Below are positions 37,301 through 46,427 of a stretch of DNA of 46,858 bases, in pieces (the stretch's first letter is position 1; each line of letters begins with the position of its first letter). The translations under genes and the position numbers were made by a program. A model generated the notes under the pieces. The model searched no databases, was not told where the DNA came from, and saw nothing but the letters and a program-made list of their open reading frames with translations. The stretch is taken from the NCBI GenBank assembly GCA_016209325.1, contig JACQWJ010000025.1, positions 1-46,858 on the forward strand, in the 5' to 3' direction. The DNA comes from Candidatus Uhrbacteria bacterium. Its GTDB lineage: Bacteria; Patescibacteriota; Patescibacteriia; UBA9934; GWF2-40-263.

Positions 37301-37353
37301 TTGACGTGCGGGAATAGGTGGCATAAAATGGGTCCAGGTGGAAAAAAGTGGGG
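37301..37353 (+). promoter_or_regulatory. mraZ promoter (TTGACG-N17-TAAAAT) overlapped by four 10-bp-spaced TGG(G) boxes
   Basis: -35 at 37301-37306, -10 at 37324-37329; TGG(G) starting at 37319, 37329, 37339 and 37349. Confidence 0.8.
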
Positions 37354-37427
37354 ATTGGATCGCGAGATCCGATGCTCACTTTTGTTTCATCAAAGGAGCT
37401 TTCACCCTTCACGTCGGAGACACAGCC

Positions 37428-37859
37428 ATGTTCATCGGTGAGTACGCCCACACGGTTGATGAGAAGGGTCGCCTGGCGATCCCGATCAAGTTCCGCGCCG
37501 ACCTCAAGGAGGGTGCCGTGATCACCCGAGGTCTGGACGCGTCTCTTTTCCTGTTCCCCAAGGAGGAGTGGGACAAGCTGGCCACGAAGCTGGCCAATTT
37601 GCCCCTGGGGCAGTCCAATTCGCGCGCCTTCGCCCGGCTCATGCTTGCGGGCGCGATGGAAGCGGAGTTGGACAAGCAGGGAAGGGTCGTGCTCCCGGAA
37701 TACCTGCGGACGTACGCCGGTCTCCAGAAGAACGTGACGGTCGCGGGCCTGTACACCCGGATGGAAATCTGGGACAGCCAGCAGTGGGAGCACTATAAGA
37801 AGACGGCCGAGGAAGACGCCGAGCGCATCGCCGAGCAGCTGGCCGAACTGGGAGTGTAG
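37428..37859 (+). CDS. mraZ: transcriptional regulator MraZ
   Basis: MFIGEYAHTVDEKGRLAIPIKFRADL and AELDKQGRVVLPEYLRTYAGLQKNVTVAGLYTRMEIWD (two AbrB-like repeats). Confidence 0.96.
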   Translation: MFIGEYAHTVDEKGRLAIPIKFRADLKEGAVITRGLDASLFLFPKEEWDKLATKLANLPLGQSNSRAFARLMLAGAMEAELDKQGRVVLPEYLRTYAGLQKNVTVAGLYTRMEIWDSQQWEHYKKTAEEDAERIAEQLAELGV

Positions 37860-37861
37860 CT

Positions 37862-38746
37862 ATGGCGGAGTTCTGCCATGTCCCCGTTCTGACGTCGGAA
37901 ACGTTGCACTTCCTCGATCCGAAGCCGGGAGAGCGGTTCATCGATGCCACCGTGGGGCAAGGAGGGCACGCCGAACAGATCCTCTCGCGCATCCTGCCGG
38001 GCGGCCGTCTGCTCGCGATCGACCGGGACGCGACGAACCTTGATACGGCGCGGCGACGGCTTGAGCGGTTCGGGGACCCGGCCACCTTCGTCCGCGATTC
38101 CTACGAGCGCCTCGCGCACCATGCGATGGTCGAGGGATTCGAGGCTGCCGACGGTATTTTGCTCGACGTCGGGTTCTCGTCGGTCCACGTGGAAGATCCG
38201 GAGCGAGGCTTCTCCTTTCAAGCCGAAGGTCCGCTCGACATGCGCTACGACACGGGGCAGGAGCTGATGGCCGCCCAGATCGTCAACGCATGGACCAAAG
38301 AAGAGTTGGTGCGCCTGTTCCGCGTCTACGGCGAGGAACCTCAAGCCTTGCGCATCGCCGAAGCGATCATCCAACGCCGTCGTAAGGGGGCTCCGTTCCG
38401 TACGACGACCGATTTGGCGGAAACAATTGCGGGTACCGTCCCGCGCCGGGGAAGGATTCATCCCGCCACGCGTGTCTTTCAAGCCCTGCGCATCGCGGTC
38501 AATGGAGAATTGGATGCTCTGCAAGCGGTCCTCCCTCAGGCAGTCGGCCTGCTCAGGCCCGGAGGCCGTCTCGTCGTCATCTCTTTCCATTCGTTGGAGG
38601 ATCGGATCGTAAAGCGGTTCTTCAAGTATGCGTCAGGAGCGGAACTCCGTATTCTCACAAAGCGCGTTGTCACCCCGACCGAAGACGAAATCAAAAAAAA
38701 TGCTCGCGCCCGCAGCGCCAAGCTGCGAGCTGCAGAACGTATGTAA
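37862..38746 (+). CDS. rsmH: 16S rRNA (cytosine(1402)-N(4))-methyltransferase
   Basis: HVPVLTSETLHFLDPKPGERFIDATVGQGGHAEQIL, LDVGFSSVHVEDPERGFSFQAEGPLDMRYD, VISFHSLEDRIVKRFF. Confidence 0.96.
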   Translation: MAEFCHVPVLTSETLHFLDPKPGERFIDATVGQGGHAEQILSRILPGGRLLAIDRDATNLDTARRRLERFGDPATFVRDSYERLAHHAMVEGFEAADGILLDVGFSSVHVEDPERGFSFQAEGPLDMRYDTGQELMAAQIVNAWTKEELVRLFRVYGEEPQALRIAEAIIQRRRKGAPFRTTTDLAETIAGTVPRRGRIHPATRVFQALRIAVNGELDALQAVLPQAVGLLRPGGRLVVISFHSLEDRIVKRFFKYASGAELRILTKRVVTPTEDEIKKNARARSAKLRAAERM

Positions 38747-38815
38747 CGCTTCCAGACGGAATCCATGATCCCAACCCTGTTGAGACCCTGGCTTCCGGAC
38801 CGGAAACGTCGCCCT

Positions 38816-39169
38816 ATGTCGAAATTCTCGCAAACCCTGTTTTCCTCCGCGCGCAAGACCCGGTCCGCATTTTCCTGGATGGGAAGTCATGTCGCGCTGT
38901 TAAACGTGACGATGGTTTTTCTGGTGACGGTCTTGGCGTTGTGCCAAGTCGTGCAGGCCAACCAGGCCGCGACCAAGGGCTACCGCATCCGGGATTTGGA
39001 AACCAAGATCAGCAGTCTGAAGCTCGAGACCCAGCAGCTGGAGCTGTCCATCGCCGAGACGCGCTCCCTGGCCGCCGTCACGCGTAACGTCCAGATGCTC
39101 GGCATGGTAAAGGCCGGTGTGCCCGCATACGTGCGTAGCGCCCCGGCGGTCGTCACGTATAATCGTTGA
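38816..39169 (+). CDS. FtsL-like single-TM coiled-coil protein
   Basis: Follows rsmH; TM NVTMVFLVTVLALCQVVQAN then IRDLETKISSLKLETQQLELSIAETRS. Start refined to 38816. Confidence 0.6.
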   Translation: MSKFSQTLFSSARKTRSAFSWMGSHVALLNVTMVFLVTVLALCQVVQANQAATKGYRIRDLETKISSLKLETQQLELSIAETRSLAAVTRNVQMLGMVKAGVPAYVRSAPAVVTYNR

Positions 39170-39306
39170 ACCAACAGATCGTTTCAGGAGGGATCCTTCC
39201 TTCCCGCAACGTTTGAGAAAAACCAAGATAAAATGAAATGGGAAACGGGCCCGTGGTTTTGATATGGGTTCGTTTTCTTGTATTGTTGGGTTGGTTCGAT
39301 CGACCT

Positions 39307-40437
39307 ATGTTTCAACTGCTAACAACCTGCGGCAAGGCGCGGCAGGGCAGGCTTTCGACGCCCCATGGCGACGTGGAGACGCCCATGTTCATGCCGATTG
39401 CCACCAAGGGTGCTGTGAAGACGCTGTCCTCGGAGGACATGCGCGCACTCGGCGCCCAGATTCTCCTTTCGAACACGTACCACCTGCTGCTGCGTCCGGG
39501 GTTGGCGGCCATGGAACGGCTTGGTGGACTTCATCGCTTCATGGAATGGAACGGTCCCATTCTGACCGACAGCGGCGGATACCAGGTCTTCAGCCTCGCG
39601 CGCCTTAACAAGACGACCGAAGAAGGTGTTCTGTTTCAGTCTCATATCGACGGATCGCGGATCCTCCTCACGCCGGAGCTATCCATGGGCATGCAGCGTG
39701 CCATCGGTTCGGACATCGCCATGCTGTTTGACGATGTGGCGGCTGGCGATTCCACCCGTGAGCGTTACGAGCAAGCGATGGACCGCTCGCTGCGCTGGGC
39801 AGCCCGCTGTCGCTCGGCCTTCGACGCGGGAGCGGACGCGCCGGCATCGGCGGTCCGGCGGCAGCTGTTCGGCATTGTCCAGGGCGGTGTGCACGAGGAC
39901 TTGCGCGCGCGTTCCGCCGACGGCCTCCGCAGCATCGGGTTTGACGGCTATGCCATCGGTGGCCTGTCGGTTGGCGAACCGCGGGAAGACAGCTATCGCA
40001 TCGCGGACTTCGTGTGCGGCCGACTGCCCGAGGACAAACCTCGTTACTTCATGGGTGGCGGTATGCCGGAGGAGATCGTCCATTATGTCCGTTCTGGCGT
40101 CGACCTGTTCGACTGCGTCCTGCCCACCCGCAACGCCCGCCACGGGACGCTGTTCGTTTGGAATCTCGATCCGGAAGCCTGGCATCCCGTGCGCGAGCCG
40201 GAACATGCGGACTTTTATCGCCGCCTGCACATCACGAACGAGGCCTGCGCGTTCGCGGACGAGCCGGTTGATTCGCACTGCGGCTGCTCGGCGTGTCGGA
40301 CCGTTTCGCGTGCATATCTTCGTCACCTGTTCCAGTCGGGAGAGCTGCTCGGGATGCGGCTCGCGACGATCCATAACTTGCACTTCTACCTGCGTCTCAT
40401 GGAGTGCATCCGGGTCGACATCTCCCCGTCCGCCTGA
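39307..40437 (+). CDS. tgt: queuine tRNA-ribosyltransferase
   Basis: TPMFMPIATKGAVKTLSSEDM, NTYHLLLRPG, ILTDSGGYQVFSLA, GIVQGGVHEDLRARSADGL, ALGGLSVGE-like YAIGGLSVGEP. Start refined to 39307. Confidence 0.96.
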   Translation: MFQLLTTCGKARQGRLSTPHGDVETPMFMPIATKGAVKTLSSEDMRALGAQILLSNTYHLLLRPGLAAMERLGGLHRFMEWNGPILTDSGGYQVFSLARLNKTTEEGVLFQSHIDGSRILLTPELSMGMQRAIGSDIAMLFDDVAAGDSTRERYEQAMDRSLRWAARCRSAFDAGADAPASAVRRQLFGIVQGGVHEDLRARSADGLRSIGFDGYAIGGLSVGEPREDSYRIADFVCGRLPEDKPRYFMGGGMPEEIVHYVRSGVDLFDCVLPTRNARHGTLFVWNLDPEAWHPVREPEHADFYRRLHITNEACAFADEPVDSHCGCSACRTVSRAYLRHLFQSGELLGMRLATIHNLHFYLRLMECIRVDISPSA

Positions 40438-40461
40438 CGCGCGCAATGGTCCCATGTTTGC

Positions 40462-40467
40462 TATACT
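40462..40467 (+). promoter_or_regulatory. extended -10 promoter element TGCTATACT
   Basis: TATACT at 40462-40467 preceded by TGC, 9 nt before the ATG at 40477. Confidence 0.4.
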
Positions 40468-40476
40468 GGGGAAGAT

Positions 40477-40863
40477 ATGACGTCGTCGACACCGCTTCTG
40501 GCCGCGAGGTATTTTTTCGGGGATCTCATCCTCGACGCCTTGGCGTTTCCGTTTTGGTGGTATGGGAAGGGTTTCCTGCGTATCATGTCCTGGGCACGCC
40601 GCGCGCTCGTCCGCCGCTGGGAAGGACTGGGACTGGGCGTGTGGATCAAAAATTTGTTCGTCCCCATGTACGGAGCGACCGACCTGGCCGGGAAGCTCAT
40701 TAGTTTTTTTCTACGGCTCGCGATCATCTGTCTGCGGGGAATCGCCTGGGCGGTTTGGGCGTGCTGCGTCGCATGTGCCGTCGGTCTGTATCTCGTCGCG
40801 TTGCCTCTTACGATTGTTGGCTTCGTTTTTCACCTCCTGGCTCTTCTCTCTCTTTTTGGGTAA
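40477..40863 (+). CDS. small multi-TM protein upstream of the ClpC-like ATPase
   Basis: 128 aa with hydrophobic segments near the N-terminus and C-terminus; 7 nt before the next start codon. Confidence 0.65.
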   Translation: MTSSTPLLAARYFFGDLILDALAFPFWWYGKGFLRIMSWARRALVRRWEGLGLGVWIKNLFVPMYGATDLAGKLISFFLRLAIICLRGIAWAVWACCVACAVGLYLVALPLTIVGFVFHLLALLSLFG

Positions 40864-40870
40864 GGAAGCT

Positions 40871-43531
40871 ATGGCATTCTGGTCCAAGCGCAAGCAGGAA
40901 GAACTCGCTTTGACATCCGTTTTCATTGACGGTGTCGCCTACGTGTGGGACGAATCCATGGGAATCGCCACTCGTTCGGTCGTCCACCTGCGCCAGCGGG
41001 CCCGAAAGGCCGGCGACCTGCTCGTCCTCGCGGCCGGCCTGACATCTTTCCTCGGGTTCGGGACGTACACCTTTTTTCTTTCCGATGACGGCCGCCTGTG
41101 GAGCCGCGCGTTTTGGCTGGAGACGAACGTGCCCGCCCTCGCCTTCTTTTTTGCCGCCGCGTGCGGATGTTTTCTCTGCTACCGCTTTGCCCACGCCTCG
41201 GACGGGCACGCGTCCCTTCCTAGGCGTCCCTACGGGGCGCCGATTCCGGACGTCGTACCTTTAGATCCTTCCATGCGCAAGCGAGTTTCTGTCGCCCGCG
41301 TGCTCGATTACGAAGCCGGACAGGCTGTAGAGGAAGCCTATGCGCTCGCCGAACGTTTCGGCCACGGGAACGTGGAACCCCTCCATCTTTTTTTAGGATG
41401 CCTTGGTTCCGAGCAGGCCGGCATTGCGTTTGGGAGACTCGGCATCCGCTTTGATGCCATGCAGGAATCCGTCAACCGGCATTTGTCTGAGCTTCCGCAA
41501 GCTCCCAAAACCCGCATGGGGTCAGCCGGCGTCGAAGTCATGCTCGCGGCTTGCGTCCAAGCGTACGCACAGGGACGCCTCCATGTGTCCATCCTCGAAG
41601 TCTTTCAGGAATCGTATCGTCGGGAACCGTACTTGCGCGAACTGCTCGAAAGCAGAGAGGTCAGCCCGGAGTGCTTCGACAATGTCGTCGAATGGCTACG
41701 TATTAATGAACGCCTGCGCGAACGGTATGCCACGTTCCGCCGCGCGGCCCTGCACAAGCCGGTCGGCGCCATGAACCGTTCTATGACCTCGGTCGCCACC
41801 CCGCTCCTCGACCAGTTGTCTCTGGATCTGACGACGGAAGCCGTGTATGGCCGTCTGCCGCTCCTCGTCGGTCGCGAACGGGAGATGGAGGAGGTCTTCC
41901 GGGTCCTTGAGGGAGGCATGCAGCAAGTCCTCCTCGTCGGTCCGCCCGGGGTCGGGAAAGACGCTCTTTTGGCGGGCATCGCTGAACGGATGGTGGAGGA
42001 ACGGGTTCCGGCCATGCTTCAAGACAAGCGTCTGGTCGTCCTGTCCGTCCCCGCGCTCGTGTCCGGTCTGGGTCCTGCCGAAGCTCAGGAGCGGCTCATG
42101 GCCGTGCTGGCCGAGATCGCCCGCGGAGCCAACGTTATTCTCGCCATTCCGAACATTGAACAGCTGGCCCAGGCGTCCGGAGGAGAGGGAGGAACGGACC
42201 TCCTCGTGATCCTGGCGGACGCGCTGGCCCGAGGCATCGTTCCTGTCGTCGCGACCACCACTCCCGAGGCCTATGCGGATGTCCTGGAGGCTTCCCCCGC
42301 AGGGCAGTCCTTTCAGCGGATTGACGTCCGGGAACCGGACGCGAGCGTTGCTGTGCAGATCCTGGAAAGCAAGAGCGCGGCTCTGGAAAACGAGCATGGG
42401 GTGGTGTTTTCCTTTGAGGCGCTGGAGACGGCTGTGACCCTGTCCGACCGCTATATGCACGAGCGTTACCTGCCAGAAAAGGCGATCGAAGTGGCGCGCG
42501 AGGCCGCCATCGATGCTCGCAAAATGAAGGGTGCACACACCCTCGTGCGCGGGGAGGACGTCGCCCGCATTCTGGCGGCGAAGACGGGCATTCCGCTCAC
42601 GCGCGTTGACGAGGACGAACGCGACAAGCTGCTCCACCTCGAAGAGCGCATGCATGGGCGCGTCATCGGCCAGGACGAGGCGGTGCGCGCGGTCGCGGCT
42701 GCCCTCCGGCGTGCCCGCGCGGAGCTGCGCAACGAGCACCGGCCGATCGCGAACTTTCTGTTTCTTGGCCCTTCCGGCGTGGGAAAGACCGAGCTCGCGA
42801 AGACGGTTGCCGAGGCTTACTTCGGAGACACCCAGGCCCTGCTCCGCTTTGACATGTCCGAGTACCAGGACCCGGCGAGCGTCTACCGCCTCATCGGACG
42901 CGCCGGCATGCGCGAAGGGGGACTCCTGACCGAGGCTGTGCGCCGCCAGCCGTTCTCGATTGTCCTCCTTGATGAGCTTGAGAAGGCCCATCCCGACATT
43001 TTGAATCTTTTCCTCCAGGTCATGGAGGACGGACGCCTGACCGATTCCGCCGGCCGCACGGTCGACTTCACGAGTGCGATCGTCATTGCCACCTCGAACG
43101 CCGGCACCGGCTACATCCAGGAAGCCGTGAAAGTCGGCACCCCGGCCGAACAGATGAAGACCCGCCTTTTCGAGGAAGAGCTCCGCGGCGTCTACCGCCC
43201 TGAGTTCCTGAACCGCTTTGACGGGATCATCGTGTTCACGCCGCTCACCGAGGACCAGGTCCTTCAGATTGCCTACCTCCTCCTCGGCCAGGTGACCGAA
43301 CGTCTGGAAGCCAAGGGCATCCACTTCCGCGCGGACGACACGGCCGTGGCCGCTCTCGCGCACAAGGGGTATGATCCCTTGTTCGGCGCCCGGCCGCTCC
43401 GCCGCCTCATCCAGGAGGAGGTCGACAACGCGATTGCCGAAGCCCTGCTCGATGGCAAGGCGGAGCGACGTGACACGCTTATTCTCCATTCCGAGGGGAA
43501 GGTCGAGATTCAGAAGGCGGCCGCGCTATGA
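40871..43531 (+). CDS. membrane-anchored ClpC/ClpA-like AAA+ ATPase with degenerate D1
   Basis: ATG 40871 (MAFWSKRKQEELALTSVFIDG); two predicted TM segments; Clp-N-like domain (LDYEAGQAVEEAYALAERFGHGNVEPLHLFLGCL); D2 intact Walker A/B (GPSGVGKTELAKTVAEAYFG, SIVLLDELEKAHPD). Confidence 0.85.
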   Translation: MAFWSKRKQEELALTSVFIDGVAYVWDESMGIATRSVVHLRQRARKAGDLLVLAAGLTSFLGFGTYTFFLSDDGRLWSRAFWLETNVPALAFFFAAACGCFLCYRFAHASDGHASLPRRPYGAPIPDVVPLDPSMRKRVSVARVLDYEAGQAVEEAYALAERFGHGNVEPLHLFLGCLGSEQAGIAFGRLGIRFDAMQESVNRHLSELPQAPKTRMGSAGVEVMLAACVQAYAQGRLHVSILEVFQESYRREPYLRELLESREVSPECFDNVVEWLRINERLRERYATFRRAALHKPVGAMNRSMTSVATPLLDQLSLDLTTEAVYGRLPLLVGREREMEEVFRVLEGGMQQVLLVGPPGVGKDALLAGIAERMVEERVPAMLQDKRLVVLSVPALVSGLGPAEAQERLMAVLAEIARGANVILAIPNIEQLAQASGGEGGTDLLVILADALARGIVPVVATTTPEAYADVLEASPAGQSFQRIDVREPDASVAVQILESKSAALENEHGVVFSFEALETAVTLSDRYMHERYLPEKAIEVAREAAIDARKMKGAHTLVRGEDVARILAAKTGIPLTRVDEDERDKLLHLEERMHGRVIGQDEAVRAVAAALRRARAELRNEHRPIANFLFLGPSGVGKTELAKTVAEAYFGDTQALLRFDMSEYQDPASVYRLIGRAGMREGGLLTEAVRRQPFSIVLLDELEKAHPDILNLFLQVMEDGRLTDSAGRTVDFTSAIVIATSNAGTGYIQEAVKVGTPAEQMKTRLFEEELRGVYRPEFLNRFDGIIVFTPLTEDQVLQIAYLLLGQVTERLEAKGIHFRADDTAVAALAHKGYDPLFGARPLRRLIQEEVDNAIAEALLDGKAERRDTLILHSEGKVEIQKAAAL

Positions 43532-44619
43532 CGCTCGTGATCCCGCCCGCCGCTTCACATGCGCTCCTGGTTGCTCCCTGGGGAATCCTCGCGTTTTGCG
43601 CGAGTCTTCTTCTGACGCTTCTGATCCGCCGCACCTCGCGTCGCATCGGTCTCGTCGACCAGCCGGACGAACCGCGGAGAATCCATGTGCGTCCCGTTCC
43701 GCTCGGCGGAGGCATTGCCATCTTTTTTGCGCTTGTGGTCGGCATGGTTGCGGTCATGGCGAGCACGGACGTGTTGACGCGCGGGGAAATAACACGCGGC
43801 CATTACGTTGGGTTCCTTCTAGGAGGTTTTGTCCTCATTGTTGGCGGATGGATCGACGACCGATTCCGCTTGCCCCCCCGCCTCTCTTTCGTCGCTCCCG
43901 TGATCGCTGCGGCCTGCGCGATCGCCGGGGGGATCGAAGTAGACAAACTCACGAATCCCTTCGGAGGCGCGTTCATCCTGCCGTCGTGGCAGTCGGACAT
44001 GCTTGTGTTCGCTTGGCTGCTCGTCGTCATGTATACGACGAAGCTCCTTGATGGCCTCGACGGCTTAGCAACTGGCATCTCCGCGATCGGCTCAGGCATG
44101 GTCATGCTCCTGGCATTGACTGCGGCGTATTACCAGCCGGACGTCGCTGTTCTGTCCGCGATCGCGCTCGGAGCCCTCCTCGGCTTTCTTCTCTTCAACT
44201 TCCACCCCGCCTCGATCTTTCTCGGGGAAGGAGGAAGCACATTCGTCGGCTACCTGGTAGGCGTGCTTGCCGTCATCTCCGGCGGAAAGGTGGCGACGGC
44301 CCTCCTTGTCCTCGGTATTCCGCTCCTCGACGTTGTCTGGATCATCCTCCGGCGCTGGCGCCAGGGCGGTCCGTCTGCGGTGTTCCGAGGCGACAAGAGG
44401 CATCTACACCACCGCCTCCTCGACCTCGGCTGGTCGCAGCGCCAGGTGGTTATGGCGTACTATGTTCTTGCAGCTGTGTTCGGCATTTCCGCCCTCTTTC
44501 TCCAAAGTCGTGAAAAGGTGTTTGCACTCGGAGTGCTGGTTTTACTTATGGGGCTCGGAGCCTTGTTGCTCATATGGAAGGAACAGACGGCGGTGGCCAA
44601 ACCGTCAAGCAATCCATGA
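43528..44619 (+). CDS. MraY/WecA-like glycosyl-phosphate transferase (GT family 4)
   Basis: IRRTSRRIGLVDQPDEPRRIHVRPVPLGGGIAIFF, GGWIDDRF, TTKLLDGLDGLATGISAIGS, FLGEGGSTFVGYLVGVLAV, DKRHLHHRLLDLGWSQRQVV. Confidence 0.92.
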   Translation: MTLVIPPAASHALLVAPWGILAFCASLLLTLLIRRTSRRIGLVDQPDEPRRIHVRPVPLGGGIAIFFALVVGMVAVMASTDVLTRGEITRGHYVGFLLGGFVLIVGGWIDDRFRLPPRLSFVAPVIAAACAIAGGIEVDKLTNPFGGAFILPSWQSDMLVFAWLLVVMYTTKLLDGLDGLATGISAIGSGMVMLLALTAAYYQPDVAVLSAIALGALLGFLLFNFHPASIFLGEGGSTFVGYLVGVLAVISGGKVATALLVLGIPLLDVVWIILRRWRQGGPSAVFRGDKRHLHHRLLDLGWSQRQVVMAYYVLAAVFGISALFLQSREKVFALGVLVLLMGLGALLLIWKEQTAVAKPSSNP

Positions 44620-45089
44620 AACGTCAGGCGTTTCTGGCTCGGACGTTTTTAATCGTCATTGTGTTCGGTATGGCGATTGTCGGTTTTTTTTTCTGTGTGG
44701 AATTTATCCGTCGATTTCCCCAAGCGTCGATCACGTTTCTTGACGGAACCCGTGTTCTCGTTGAGGTCGTCAAGACGCCCGAAGCACAGGCACAGGGTCT
44801 GTCTGGGCGCGCCTTGCTGTCGGAAAACGACGGCATGCTTTTCGTCTACGACGAGCCGCAGGAAGTCGGTATTTGGATGAAGGATATGCGTTTTCCGATC
44901 GACATCCTGTGGATTCGAAACAATCGCATCGTCCATATCGTTGAGAACGCGTCGGTTCCCATTCCAGGCCAACCGATTCCCTCGTTTCGCCCGTCCGCAG
45001 AGGCGACGGAAGTCTTGGAACTCCGGGCAGGGTTTGCGAAAGCGCATACCCTGAACATCGGGGACCCCGTTTTCATGGATATTCCCTAG
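44616..45089 (+). CDS. DUF192-family membrane-anchored protein
   Basis: VEVVKTPEAQAQGLSGRALLSENDGMLFVYDEPQEVGIWMKDMRFPIDILWIRNNRIVHI; N-terminal TM. Confidence 0.88.
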   Translation: MKRQAFLARTFLIVIVFGMAIVGFFFCVEFIRRFPQASITFLDGTRVLVEVVKTPEAQAQGLSGRALLSENDGMLFVYDEPQEVGIWMKDMRFPIDILWIRNNRIVHIVENASVPIPGQPIPSFRPSAEATEVLELRAGFAKAHTLNIGDPVFMDIP

Positions 45090-45128
45090 GTGCGGAGGGT
45101 TATCCTCTTGTGGGAGAAGGCCCCAATG

Positions 45129-45145
45129 TTGAGACTGTAGAAAAA
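45129..45145. repeat. solo copy of the 17-bp element end TTGAGACTGTAGAAAAA
   Basis: Identical to 21794-21810; the sequence beyond it diverges from the MITE interior. Confidence 0.75.
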
Positions 45146-45213
45146 CTCATAACCCACATGATCTAAACCCGCTCTTTCCCCCTTACACCTATCCACGCTC
45201 AAACACCCTCCTG

Positions 45214-46125
45214 ATGATTCTTGGCTCAACCGCCAAACTTGAGAACGATCATCGAGGAGAAAACGTGAGACGAGGACTCAGGACGCGGGTCGAAATGGGT
45301 CTCTGGCCTGGGGTCGCCCCGCTCGGGTATCTCGATCAAAAGCTCATGGATAAAAAGTGTCAGAAGATACTCGATCCAGTACGCGCGCCGATTGTGAAAC
45401 AGATGTTTGAGAAGGTGGCGTACGAAAAGTGGAGTGGTCACAAGGTTTACAACTGGCTCAAGCATGAACTCAACTTCAAAACCAAGGGCAACAAACCCTT
45501 AACGCTCAGTGGTGTTTACCGAACGTTTGAAAATTCCTTCTACTACGGGATGTACGAGTATCCGAGAAATAGTGGAAATTGGTATACGGGAAAGCATGAG
45601 CCGATCGTCACCAAGGAGCTGTACGAACAAGCCCAAAACCAGCTCAGGCGCGACCAGATCGTGCGGGAAAACAAAGAGTTCGCCTTCACGAAGTTGTTCA
45701 CGTGTGGACTGTGTGGCTCGGGGGTATCGGCGGAAGAGAAGTACAAACAACGCAAAGACGGTGGACATACGCGATATGTCTACTACGGATGTACGCGTGC
45801 GAGGGATCGCCATTGCAAAAATTCGTACATCAGGGAAGAAGAGTTGATTGTGGAGCTATTGAAAATTTTCGATCAGATCAACATCAACGAACTTGGGATG
45901 AAAGCAAAACTTCAGGAGGAGATAAAACGTTTCAGTCGATTTGAGAAGTTGTTCCGCGGCAGAAATTCAATTCCCGATGGCGTGACGGAGGACATGGATA
46001 TCCGCGCTTATGCGAAATACCTGATGCGCGAGGGAACCGTGTCGGAGAAACGGGAGCTCCTCGGAAATCTGAGAAGCCGACTGGTTTATCAAGATAAACA
46101 CGTTTCACTCCTTCAGGAAGCGTGA
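45214..46125 (+). pseudogene. large serine recombinase fragment lacking the N-terminal catalytic domain
   Basis: LENDHRGENVRRGLRTRVEMGLWPGVAPLGYL (Recombinase domain) and CGLCGSGVSAEEK...YYGCTRARDRHCKNSYIREEEL (zinc beta-ribbon); no resolvase domain; the upstream frame closes at 45130 (TGA). Confidence 0.7.
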
Positions 46126-46427
46126 TCGGATTCCAGGGGTGCCTTTTTGCAAGAGAGGAACACTCGGGGGAAAAAATTTGCGCGTACGACAAAACGACCC
46201 ATTGCTGAGTCGTTTTGTGTTCGTGCCGAAGCCCTATGGGTTGCCCCATCACCATAGGCGAACGGGTTGCCTCCGATAAGACCCCTGCATGGCGGTGTCT
46301 GTGGGTTTAGTACCAAGTTTGCTCGGTTCTTTGAAGGGGTTTTCGATGATTTATTGGATGGCGATTTTGAGGCATGTAGGTCGGGATGTTTCAGTAAAAA
46401 ATGATCAACACACATCACCAAGAATAA

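Noticed and set aside
41696-43489. 597-aa minus-strand ORF opposite the ClpC-like gene
   Set aside because: Shadow ORF; the + strand has clear Clp motifs.
5882-45089. Recoded UGA (code 25) as in some CPR lineages
   Set aside because: Conserved genes such as uvrB and the MraY/WecA-type gene end in TGA, and conserved Trp positions use TGG; the standard code fits.
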